Shown here one piece after another: positions 9,785 to 20,510 of a stretch of DNA of 23,652 bases (positions are counted from its first letter, which is position 1; every line of letters begins with the position of its first letter). The translations under genes and the position numbers were made by a program. The notes below the pieces were generated by a model. The model did no database searches. It was not told the origin of the DNA and saw only the letters and a list, made by a program, of their open reading frames with translations. Origin of the DNA: Xylaria sp. FL1777 (taxonomy: Eukaryota; Ascomycota; Sordariomycetes; Xylariales; Xylariaceae). Location: assembly GCA_022578965.1 (NCBI GenBank), contig MU400914.1, positions 1 to 23,652 on the forward strand. Direction: 5' to 3'.

Positions 9785-11688
9785 TTTAATATAGTTAATT
9801 ATTTAAATAATTTACTAATAATTGTTTATTATATAAAAAGTAATAAGTTTTAAGTTACATTAATGCTTTTAATTAATATTAAAGTTTAAATTTTATATAG
9901 TGCTTTAATTGCCTTTATTATAGCCTAGATAATTTGTTATAAAAGCTATTTTTATGCAATATTTATTTAGTTATATAGTACTATAATTGCTTTATATAAT
10001 TAAAATGCTTATATAAATTATAAAAGCTTTTTTTTTTAAAGTTATTAACAAGTAATAAAATTTTAAAGTAATATATATAGTATATATGTTTAATAATTAT
10101 ATAATGCTTATTATAATTACTATATTTAAATAAATAAAAAAAAGTTAAATGTTATATAGTAGTTTAAAAAAAATAATAAAAAATATTAAGCATTTATATA
10201 TAGCTTAAAAAATAATTATACAAAAAAAAATATAAGATTTGCAATATTTTATAGTTTTTAGTGTTTTTTTAAAATTAAATATACTTGTTTATTGCTTTTT
10301 TATTTATTATATAATTATTATAACGATTTTTATATAAAAGTATTTTTTTAACTTTCTTTTTTTTAATTTGTTTATATAAAGATTGTTTTTACTTCTTTTT
10401 TATAAATGCTTATATTTGTATAGTTAGCTAGTTTATAAATACTAGGGTTTTTAACGCTTAGTTTAGTGTTTTTTTTATAAATACGTTAGCTAAATTATTT
10501 TTACTATTAATTTATTATACTTTAAAGATTTTTTTTCTTTTGTACAACTTTTTAAATAATATAATATTAATTATAAGGCGTTTTTTTTAAATAGTTTCTA
10601 GCTTTACTAAATAATTATATAATAATTTTAAGTTTAAATATAATATAGCAAAAATTAAAAGTAATTTTAGCGTAGCTATAATTTTCTAAAGCGTTATATA
10701 AAAAGCTATAGCGCTATTAAAGCTATTTATTATGCTGTATAATTTGCTAGCTAGCATACTTTACATTATTTATTTATATTTGCTAAAGTTTTAATATATA
10801 ATGTTTTTTTTAATTTTAAAAGCTAAGTTTTCTTTTATATAATGCTTTATTGCAAATATAATAATAAATTTTAATTATAAAGTTATATTAATATTATTTA
10901 CAAATAAGCTATTTATAAAAATAAATAGTTTTATATAGCTTAAATCTAAAAATATAAACATTAATCTATAATTATAGTTATTTATTTGCTATTTAACCTT
11001 ATAGTTTAAATTTTTAATATTTGCTAGTGCTAAATTAATTATTTAAATAGTAGCCGTAAAGTTATATATAGCTTTTAATTAGCAAATGCTGCTTATATAA
11101 GCACTGCATATATATTAAAAAACATATTGCTATATAGCATTTTTTATACAAAAGTTAATTAAGGCTAGCTAGTTAGCTTAGCTTTTTTAAATAAATATTA
11201 TATTTCTTTTATATAAAAAGATAACTTAGTTATTATTAAATTTAATAAAGTAATCTTATTATAAAGTTTTTTTTAGCTTTATATAAAACTTTGCTTTATA
11301 TAACTTATGTTTTTTTTTACTAAAAATTTAGGTATAATAAAGCTAAACATATTGTTTGTTTAAAAACTTATAATATTAAATTTATATAAAAGTCTTAATA
11401 TAAACAACAAACATAAGTTATATATAAAAACTATTATATTAAGTTTTTTATAGTAATATTAGTAATAAGTTTTAAACTAATATAGCTTTAATTTAGCTAA
11501 GCTATATAATAGTTATATTATTTATATAATAGTTTTTTTAAAATACTTTAAAATAAGTTTTAAAAGTAATTATATAAAGATCTTTTATGTAAGCTTGTTT
11601 TTTAATTATATATATGCTTATATAATATTTTAAAGTTTACTTAAAGCGTTAAAATCTTAAATTAACAAAAGGCCTAAAGCTAGCAATA
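9092..11688. other. 2.6 kb AT-rich desert with short TA microsatellites
   Basis: This is saturated AT-rich DNA. Two short (TA)n tracts lie at about 9599-9621 and 9762-9782, and one bounded inverted repeat lies at 11297-11424. No gene, RNA or terminal repeat was recognised. Surviving C is mostly in GpC; for example, six of the seven C in 10681-10740 follow a G. Confidence 0.6.
11297..11424. repeat. 16-bp perfect inverted repeat with 96-bp loop
   Basis: TATATAACTTATGTTT (11297-11312) is the exact reverse complement of AAACATAAGTTATATA (11409-11424). It could be the two ends of a tiny decayed inverted-repeat element, but the flanking bases show no clear target duplication. In DNA this AT-rich, short inverted repeats also arise by chance. 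Confidence 0.4.
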
Positions 11689-12328
11689 GTTATTAGCAAA
11701 GTTAGTAATTAGTCCGTACTAGCTTAATATATACTAATATTAATACTAAGCTAGTTTAAACTAGCTTAGTATTATACTAGCTTAGTATTAGTTTGTACTA
11801 GCTTAGTATTTTTTTTCTTAAACTAATATTAGGCTAATATTAGTTCGTACTAGCTTAGTATTTTTTTTTCCGAACTAATACTAGCTTAGTACGTACTAAA
11901 CTAGCCTAGTATTTATACTAGCCTAGTATTATACTAAGCTAGTATAAATACTAAACGTTAATAATTTAATGAATAATTATTATTTAGTAAAACGAATTTT
12001 ATTGTTTTAAAGAGCTTAAAAAACTAATTATAAATACTTTTTAAAATTAAAAAAAAGCTTTATTTTAAAGGCTAAAAAATTAATTTTACAAAATACTAAA
12101 TACTAGGCTAGTATGGACTAATACTAGCCTAGTATTTTTTTTCCCGGACTAATACTAGCTTAGTATTAGTTCGTACTAGCCTAGTATTTTTTTTCCCGGA
12201 CTAATACTAGCTTAGTATTAGTTTGTACTAGCTTAGTATTTTTTTTTCTAAACTAATACTAATACTAGCTTAGTATATACTAAGCTAGTATTTAAACTAA
12301 GGACTAAATTATTAACTTTAGTTATTAG
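11689..12328. mobile_element. hAT-like non-autonomous element 4 with 8-bp target duplication
   Basis: The element proper is 11697-12320 (624 bp). It begins CAAAGTTAGTAATTAGTCC and ends GGACTAAATTATTAACTTTA, which are inverted repeats apart from transitions and one indel. A perfect 8-bp duplication, GTTATTAG, lies at 11689-11696 and 12321-12328. The interior has a left palindrome array (11697-about 11955), a unique centre of about 140 bp and a right array (about 12095-12320). The arrays are of the GCT-core type (ACTAATACTAGCTTAGTA) with T-run spacers ending CCGGACTAA or CTAAACTAA. The 190-bp tandem unit of elements 1 and 2 is not obvious in the centre. No transposase frame is present. Confidence 0.85.
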
Positions 12329-12745
12329 CTTATTTGCTAAATTATTAGTAATTAAATTAGTATAATCTTTTTTTTTGTATTATTATAGCTTTATATAACT
12401 AATTTAAACTTTTTATATAGCTTAGTTGTTTTTTTTTTTGATTTTTTATATAAAACAAAACTTAAAAATCTAAGTGCTACTATATTTATACAAGTTATAT
12501 TTTATAAATTAAAAAACACTTTATATAACAAAGTTATTAATTTTTATAGCGTTTAATTTTTTAAACAAAGCGCTAAAAATACTAATAATGCTATTTTTGT
12601 GCAATTTTATTGCTAAAGCATAATTTTGTTCTTTTTTTAAAGTTAAAAACAAATTGCTAATGTTTTATATAAAAGCTAAAAAAAAGTTCTTAGCTTTTTT
12701 AAGTCTTTTATATTTTTTTTATATAGCTAATTTTTAAGCTAGCTT

Positions 12746-12754
12746 AATAGTAGT

Positions 12755-12790
<36 letters not shown>

Positions 12791-13254
12791 AAAATAAATT
12801 TAATTATATAGTAATATAGCTCTTTGTTAGGGCAACCACTTAGCTTAGGCAGCAAAATGCCTAAAAGCTGTTCAGGCGCGCAAGTTAACTAAAGACGCCT
12901 TTATTTACTGCTTTGTGCGGTTTGCAATAAAGCTAACTTAAAGCTAACTATGCACTGTTGCTACTACAAAAATGCTACGCAAGCAAAAAGCCAACAATCT
13001 AATAGGCAAAAATATTATTTGCTTGAAGAGTTGCTTACCGGGAAAAACTGCGCTAGTAACTGCGCAAAGAACAGGATTACGGACTATTGCTAATATGCTA
13101 AAGCTCTAGAATTAACCTAAGGAAAACCTATTTAAAGACCGTTAGTAAGCAGTCTAAATAACGAAAAGCTACATTTGTGCAGCAAGCAAAAACACAAGCA
13201 GCAAAAGCAGCAGTATTAAATAAAAATTAAATAACGCAATTTTTAAATAGTAGT
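12746..13254 (-). mobile_element. Probable A-tailed retroposed fragment, minus strand
   Basis: A pure 31-nt T run at 12757-12787 is the longest homopolymer in the window. It borders a pocket (about 12815-13235) that is much richer in G and C than its surroundings. Read on the minus strand, this is a sequence of about 450 bp followed by a poly(A) tail, as left by LINE-driven retroposition. A short direct repeat, AATAGTAGT, lies at 12746-12754 and 13246-13254, which fits a target duplication. The source is not recognised. The plus strand of the pocket has an open frame of 66 codons (12893-13090) and the minus strand one of similar extent, but neither protein resembles a family that I know. A 5'-truncated LINE or a processed pseudogene are both possible. 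Confidence 0.45.
12757..12787 (-). repeat. 31-nt homopolymer (poly-A tail on minus strand)
   Basis: This is an uninterrupted run of 31 T on the + strand. Its position at the edge of the GC-richer insert, next to a candidate target duplication, argues for a retroposition tail rather than a random T tract. Confidence 0.6.
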
Positions 13255-15640
13255 ACTTATATAGTTAGCTATAAAAAAAATATAAGTTATAGTAATAAGC
13301 AGTTAATAGGAATATTTTTATTTAGCTTTAGCACGGTTTTTATTTACGTATAAAATTAAGTAGCTTTTAGCATAGCTTTTTAAAGCTGTTAGTTCTAAGT
13401 AATACAATATATATATAATAATATAGCTTAACTTATATTTATTTAAAGCAAATTAAACTGTTTATAAAATTAATAATTATATTAAGTTCTTTAATTAACT
13501 ATATTTTATATAGTTTTTTCTAGCTTTGCTTTTTATGCTATATAAAGCCTTTATTATATAAAAATAAAAATAATACTTTATATAAAGCTAGCTTATTATG
13601 TTTATAAATTATATAGCTAACTTTAATTTTTGCTTGTTTTTTATAAAGCATTTTTATAGCTTTTTTAACTGCTTTAGCTTTTTATATAATATTTAGCAAA
13701 AAAGGAAAATCTTAATTAACTTTTAAATATGCTTTAAATATAAAAAGCATTAAAATTAAGCCATTAAGCTTTATAGTATTATTTAAAGCTTTAACTGCTA
13801 TTTATAAAATTAACTTATTTTTTATATAATAACCTAAATTAGCTTTTAATATGTTATATATATAATAAAAAGGTTTATATGCTTTTTTTATTTTACTAAT
13901 AGTTTAATAAGCTTTAATAGGCATTTTTTAGCACTTTATATTTATAATTTTAGCTTAGTTCTAAAATTCTTTAAACAAAAAGTTTATATTAAAGTTATAT
14001 ATAATATAGTTTAAAAGTCTTTAATATATATTAATTTAGCATTTATATAAAGCTTTTTAAGCGTTTTATGCAAACATAAATTTTAAAAATATAACTGCTT
14101 AAAATAATATAGCTATATTAATTATATATAAAACTTGTTTGTTGTTTATTTATATAGTATTAATTATAACTTTATAATTAAAGTTATAGTTATTTTTAAT
14201 TATAAATTTAAAACAATAAAATGCTTAATTATATAACTAGCAATAATAGCAAAACTTCTAGATTTTTTTTAAAATAAAGCAATTAACATTATAACTTACA
14301 TAACTAAGCATATTATATAATTTTTTTATATAAAAATATTTAAAGCATTTATAAAGCTTTTAAAGTTTTATTTCTATAAAATATAAACTTACTTTATATA
14401 AGCTAGTATTAAAGAATAAATGTTTTTATTTTTATATAACAAAAATAGTTTTTTTGTTTTATTATATAATAACGTTTTTTGTATTATTAAAGTATGCCTT
14501 TAAACAGTTAACATTCTTTAATAAAAATAAAAAAAAAATAAAAGTATTTAAAATATAGTATATAATTATACTAAAAGCATTTTTCATTTATATAGTACTT
14601 ATAGCACTTATAGTATTATTTTTGCTAAAATAAATATAAACGCTATTTAAAGTTTAACTAACTTTTATATAAAAATCTATTTAAAAGTATACTTTTAATT
14701 AAGCTTTTTTTACTATTAAATAATTAAAAGCACTAGTATTTTAAAGTTTACCTTAATAGTTTATATAATAATAATTGCTTAATATAAACTAATTATATAG
14801 CACTATTGTTTTATAGTTTTAAATATTTTTTTTGGTTATATAATAAAAAATATACTATTTATTAAATATTAAATAGTTTAATTACTAAATTCTTTATTAA
14901 TATTTTTAGTACTATTATTTAACTTTAAATATTTTTTGCATTTTGCTATATATTAAAAAAATTCTTTTAAAGTAGGTTTTTAGTTATAAATTATTTTATA
15001 CAAATTAAAAAATACGTTCTTTATATAAGCTTTTTTTTAAAAAGTATAGCGCGTTAACTAGTAGCTTTTTTTTTAGCAAACAAAACATTTTTTGTTTGTA
15101 TAAAAGTTCTAGTTTTTTTAGTTATAGCTTTAAAAATAGTTTAGCTATTTAATTAATTAATTTAATAATTTTAATATAAATTTAAGTTATTAATCTTTTA
15201 TATAGCTATAATTATATTTTTAATTTATAAAGTATAACTTATTATTTTTTTATATAAAAGTTTTTGCTATACTATTTAATGTTATATATAAGTATGCTTA
15301 TAAGTTAGCAAAAAATTCTTTGCATATAAGTTTTTAAAAAATTAATATAATAGCTAACTTTAATATGTTTTAATATGCTTATATAACGTTTATACTTAGT
15401 TAAATTTTGCTTTAATAATTAATGCTTAATATTTGCTATACTTTTTTAAGCTTATTAAGCATTAATTTAAATATTTTATATAAAGCTAAGTTTAAGTTTT
15501 CTTTTTTTATTTATATAAAAAAAACTATAGTTTAGTTAGCTTAATATTAGCTATAGTTTATATTAGTATTAAAATAAATATTTATTATATAATATATTTT
15601 ACTTTAAGTTTTATTTAAATTAATATATATATATATTATA
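13255..15640. other. 2.4 kb AT-rich desert
   Basis: This is saturated AT-rich DNA with GpC-centred remnants. No gene, RNA or bounded repeat could be supported. Confidence 0.6.
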
Positions 15641-15751
15641 TTACTCGGGTTAACGGCTTACTAATTATGCTAGTTTTTATTTTTTATATATATAAGTAAA
15701 AACCATGCTTATAAATCGAAAGCAAGCCATAAGCAGCTTACTTTTTTTTTA

Positions 15752-16140
15752 GTAGCTAAGTAAAAACATTTTATATTTACTTTTAGGTTGCACTAATTCT
15801 GCTACAATTTTATTAAGTGCTTTGCTTTTTATTTTTCTGCTTTTAGGTTGTTTGCTTATTTGCATTATACTATTAATTAAATATATATATCTTTATGTAG
15901 TTATTTTGTAGTTTTTTTTTTTTGGTATTTTTTTTGCTTTATAGTTTGCTTGCTTTAGTATTATTGCTTGCTTTATGCTACTTGCAGCAGTTTTTTTAGT
16001 TTTAGTACTTATTTAGCTAAATATGCTGCTTTTTTTTCCTAGTTTCTTTTTAAACCTTTTTTTATTATATTGCTAATATATTATAGTTTGCTTGCTTTAA
16101 TATTACTGCTAGCTTTTTACTACATTAGTTTTTTTATAAC
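15752..16140 (-). pseudogene. Lysine-rich coding relic, unidentified
   Basis: On the minus strand the frame from about 16000 down to 15752 is open apart from one stop near 15893. It translates to a basic, Lys/Gln/Ala-rich sequence containing SSIKQAIILKQANYKAKKI and, nearer the end, QPKSRKIKSKALNKIVAELV. The density of K, Q and A codons and the lack of stops are unusual for this background. A word reading ATAGTTTGCTTGCTTTA on the + strand occurs at about 15941 and again at 16083, 142 bp apart, so the relic has an internal direct repeat. A basic tail of a transposon protein is conceivable, but no family could be recognised and the composition alone could mislead. Confidence 0.25.
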
Positions 16141-16830
16141 TAAGTTATAATTAAGTTATAAGCAAAGTTAATTGCTTATTACTTTTTAGTTTGCTTTTTG
16201 TATATTTATTTTTTAAGCTGCTTTTATGCTTTTTATAGTAAGCTTACTAAATAAGCATAGCTTATAAATAGCTTATGTATTAAGCAATATAAAGTAACAA
16301 TAAGTAATAAGTTACTTTACTTAGCTATTTATGCTAATTTTTTTTTTTTAATTATTAATTTTACTACTTTTATTACTACTATTATTATATGTTTAGCTTA
16401 TGTTTGCTTTAGTATATTAAAGTGCCTAGTTTATAATATAATTAATTGCTAATATGTTGCAATTATATAAAAATTTACTTTATTATAACTGTTATGCTTT
16501 TTGCAATATGTATTTATAACTAGCTTAGCTTAAGTATATATATTAATTAGTATTAAGCTTACATATTTAAAGTTATAAGTTATTTTGCTGCAATTTTTAC
16601 TAGTTATTTAATTTATAGTACTAAATAAAATAATTAATAGCTTGCCACTATATAGTTTAGGCTTTTATAACTACTCGTTATTATTTTAAATTAATATAGT
16701 TAATAAAAAAATTCTTTATATAACCCTTTAAAATACATAAAAATATAGCGTAGTATTAGTTTTTTGTAATTTTAATACATTAATAACTAGCAATAAATAA
16801 GCAAGCCTTATTATATAACAAGTTATATAG
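16141..16830. other. AT-rich stretch left of the solo LTR
   Basis: No gene or bounded repeat was seen. Short repeats such as AAGTTATAA near 16143-16161 are present but not delimited. Confidence 0.5.
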
Positions 16831-17332
16831 CTTACTATAATAGACCGGTTATACATTAATATAACAGGTTTGCCCTTGGGGTCTTGATTTGCAAGTAACA
16901 GTAGGATCCTTAGCGGTAGTCCATTAGGGAGGTTTTTAGGGTACTCTTACTACTATGCATTAATAAGGTCTTAAGGGATTAAAGGTAATAAATATATTAG
17001 TGCTTAGCAGTTATAAAGAAATTAATAGCTAAGGAGCTAAAACTAAGTAAGTAACTAAATATAGGAAGTGCATAATTATATAAACAAAAAAAAAGTAAGA
17101 AAAGCAAAAACCTTTCCTTTGGATCACTGTGAGTTCAGTAAGCACTAGATCACCGTAAGCCTAGTAAGCCTTAGATCACCGTAAGCCCGGTAAGCTTTAG
17201 ATTACCGTAAGCCTAGTAAGCTAGGTAAGTTATTACGTAACTTAGCTTTAGTTAGCGTAGAATCTCCGAAGTATATGTAAAAGCATTAAGCTGCTCTAAA
17301 GGCCACCCTAGTGCCAATTTCGTAACACTTAC
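16831..17332. mobile_element. Probable solo LTR with 5-bp target duplication
   Basis: The LTR proper is 16836-17327 (492 bp). It begins TATAATAGACCGG, readable as a G->A changed TGTAA start, and ends CGTAACA, fitting the TG...CA rule of LTR retrotransposons. A 5-bp direct repeat, CTTAC, lies at 16831-16835 and 17328-17332, the size usual for Ty3/gypsy or Ty1/copia integration. No primer-binding site or coding sequence follows, so it is a solo LTR produced by LTR-LTR recombination. It keeps far more G and C than its surroundings (for example CCCTTGGGGTC near 16873), suggesting later insertion or weaker mutation. Its centre holds four 26-bp tandem repeats. The superfamily cannot be fixed without the internal region. 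Confidence 0.6.
17122..17225. repeat. Four 26-bp tandem repeats inside the solo LTR
   Basis: The four units are at 17122-17147, 17148-17173, 17174-17199 and 17200-17225, each starting GATCACCGTAAGCC or a close variant. Units 2, 3 and 4 differ at a few positions, mostly C/T and G/A; unit 1 is more diverged (GATCACTGTGAGTT). Such direct repeats inside an LTR often lie in the U3 region, where they bind transcription factors and vary in copy number. That role is inference. Confidence 0.8.
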
Positions 17333-20196
17333 TTATATAGTTTTAGCTTAAGTTTTAGCTCTTTTAAAAAGCAATATATTTATTAAGAAATATAAATTTA
17401 TTTTGTATGAACTTTATTAAAAGTAAATAAAAAAACATACTTTTAATAACTAGATTTAATATTATATAAATATATATTTTTTGCTTTAATGTTTATAATA
17501 AATAGTATTAAACAAAATATTTATATATTAATTAAAAAATTAGTTCGTAATTTGCTTTTGTTATATAAAAATCAAACAACTTAAAAGAATTCTAGTGTTT
17601 AATGCTTAGCTAAATTAATCGCAGTTAGTATTTATGTTATTATGTTTAAAATCATACGTTAAAACTTAAGTTTTTAACAAATAATTTAATATATAAATAA
17701 TTTAAAAAGTTTTAATTATTATATAAAAAAATATTTAGCTATTAACTTAATATTAAAAATATTACTAATAATTAAATAGTTATTATATAATAAATACTTA
17801 GTAGTTTTTATAATTTCTTAATTATAAAGTTTTTATAAGCTATTTCTATAAGCTTTTAAATTATAGTTGTTTTTAATGTTAAATAAATACTTTTTAACTT
17901 AAGGTTTTTAAGCAAAGCGCTTTATACGCTTTAATAAATTTCCTAGAAATAATCTTTTGTTTATTTTTTAAAAGTTTTAGTAAACTTTTTTTAAAAATAG
18001 TCTAGTAGTTTATAAAAATATAAATAGTTAGTATAATAAAATGCTAGCTTAATATTTAGCTTAATCTTAGTTATATAGCTAAAATTAATTTTTTAGCTTT
18101 ATATTTTAAAATTAATTTAAGCGTTTATTTATTATGCGTTTATTAAAATATTTTTAGCTAAATCTTTATATATAAAAATAACTAGCTTTAACTTTAAAAG
18201 CATTATAAACAGTTGTTTGTTTTTTTAAAACATAGTAAATTTAGCTAAATTATATAGTATATTTAATTTTATATCTAGGTTATATAAATTGCTGTTTTGC
18301 TTTTATACAATAATATAATTAATATATTGCTTAATATTTATATAGCAATATAGTTAAAAAAATAGCAAAATTACCTGCTATTTTTTTTATTTTGTTTTTT
18401 GTACTAACAAATAGGTTAAAAGTTTAGTTTTTATACGTAAATAAATCGGATTTTTTCTTTTTTTTTTTTGTACGTGCTTACTTTAGCTAATTAAAAAAAA
18501 TAAACTAAACAATATGTTTATACGTTAAAAAAAAAATAAGCACAATATAAAAAACAAATCTTTTTTTAATAAATTAAAATAAAAGTATATTATATAATTC
18601 TGTTATTACTTTAGCTAATTTATAGTTTATTGCAAATAAGTTAAAAGTGCAAATATAACTATTAATTAATGTTAAATAAGCTTTATACAATTATATGTTT
18701 AATATATATGTGCTAAAACAAAGTATAATAATCTTTGTATTATAAGCTATTTATATTCTGTATATTTAAAAAAAAAAGGTTTATATAAAGCAAAGGTTTT
18801 TTTTTATGTGTAAAAACTTTGCTAGCATATAAGCTAAGCTAACACTAAAATTACCTTTGTTTATATAATAACTTTTGCACAAAATAATCTTTATGCAAAA
18901 CTTATTATATATACTATATATAAAAGTTATAATTAATAACTAGTTATTTTAACATATAACATATTTAATTTAATTTATTAATTTAAACTTTTATTAAAGT
19001 TATTTAAAAGTAATAATATTATTTTTAATATTAGCTTAAAAACTTTTATTGCTTTAAAATATAATTTAGCTTTTATTTAAATAATTGTTTAAATAAAAAT
19101 ATTAAAATATTTTAAAACTTTTAATATAAAGTTTTTAAAAATAACATTTGTTTTTTTATTTAAAAAGTTTTTAAACTTTTTAGCTTATATTTTTTTAAAT
19201 TTTAAGTTTTTTTTTATAAGTTTTGCTTTTTAAATTTTTTAAAATTTTTAATAATTAAAACTTTTTAGTTTTAGTAAAATATTTTATTTATAAAAATTAT
19301 TATTTATTTATATATTTTTAATATTAAATTAAATAAAAAACTTATTATTATTTAAATAAATCTTTTTAATTGTTTAACTTATAAAAAGCTTTTTTTTTTG
19401 TTTTTTTGTTTTTTTTTTACTTTTTATTTAATAAAAAATAGCTTTTTTAAATAAAAGCTTATAATAATTAGCTTAAAACACATTTATATTAATTTTTTTA
19501 CTTAATATATTGCTTTATAAAACTTTAGTATTATTTTTATTATAAAAAATGCTTTATATAAAGTTTTAATTAATTATAATAAAACTATTATTTAGCTTGT
19601 TATTTATTAAGTTATTTTTTTAATATTGCAAGCTTTTATTAGTTTTATTTTATAAAATATACCAGTTTAATTGTTAGACTTTTTATTTAAAAATTAGTTT
19701 AGCTACTTATTATTTAGCTAATAAAATTTCTTTTTTTTTTAATTTTTTTGTTTGTTTTTTATTTTAGTATTTAAATCTTTATTATTTAAAACAAAGTTTT
19801 TTTTAATAATTAATAATAAGCTTTTTGTTTTAATAGCTTATTATTGCTTAAAATAAAGTTATATATTTATTTTATTATAGTATTAAAATTTTTTTTTAAT
19901 TTTTGCTAATTTTTATAACTTTTAAAAAAATCTTTATACATTTAAAGCTTATAAAAGATTTTAGCTTTTTTAAATATTATTTAAAGTTTTAATATATAAT
20001 GTTTTTTTTTTAATTTATAAATAAAGCTATATTTATAAATGTAATAATTATTTATATTATATTTTTAATAAATAGTTTTTTTTATTAAATAAAGATTATT
20101 TAATTTTATTTGTTATAAAAAATTAAATAATTATTTGTTTTGTTTTTATTTTTTAAAGTTATATTTACTTTTTTATAAATATTTAAAAGTTATAGC
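17333..20196. other. 2.9 kb AT-rich desert
   Basis: This is saturated AT-rich DNA. Apart from an inverted repeat at 18781-18868 and a looser one at about 18449-18560, no bounded feature was seen. Confidence 0.6.
18781..18868. repeat. Inverted repeat, 16-17 bp arms
   Basis: TTATATAAAGCAAAGGT (18781-18797) pairs with ACCTTTGTTTATATAA (18853-18868) with one unpaired base, over a spacer of about 55 bp. It may be a relic of a small inverted-repeat element. No target duplication could be identified. Confidence 0.4.
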
Positions 20197-20510
20197 ATTA
20201 ATACTAAAGTTAGTAATTTAGTCCTTAGTTTAAATATTAGCTTAGTATATACTAAGCTAATATTAATATTAGTCTAAAAAAAAAAATACTAAGCTAATAC
20301 GAACTAATATTAAGCTAGTATTAATTTAGGAAAAAAAAATACTAAGCTAGTACAAACTAATACTAAGCTAATATTAGTCCAAAAAAAAAATACTAAGCTA
20401 ATATAAACTAATATTAAGCTAGTATAATATTAAGCTAATTTAAACTAGCTTAATATTAGTATTAATATATATTAAGCTAGTATAAACTAATTATTAACCT
20501 TAATTAATAC
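20197..20510. mobile_element. hAT-like MITE, element 5, with 8-bp target duplication
   Basis: The element proper is 20205-20502 (298 bp), the smallest complete family member. It begins TAAAGTTAGTAATTTAGTCC and ends AACTAATTATTAACCTTA. A perfect 8-bp duplication, ATTAATAC, lies at 20197-20204 and 20503-20510. It consists of a single continuous palindrome array of the GCT-core type with A-run spacers and has no unique centre, so it looks like an element reduced to its arrays. Its first 50 or so bases match the reverse complement of the right ends of elements 1 and 4, which fixes the terminal consensus of the family. Confidence 0.85.

Noticed and set aside
12893..13090. 66-codon open frame on the + strand (and a similar one on the - strand) in the GC-richer pocket
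   Set aside because: Neither translation resembles a protein family that I know, both are short, and the pocket is better explained as a retroposed fragment. Not called as a gene.
18449..18560. Inverted repeat between GATTTTTTC...GTGCTTA and TAAGCACAATAT...CAAATC
   Set aside because: The arms need several indels and are largely T/A runs. Only the GTGCTTA/TAAGCAC ends match well, so it is not distinguishable from chance.
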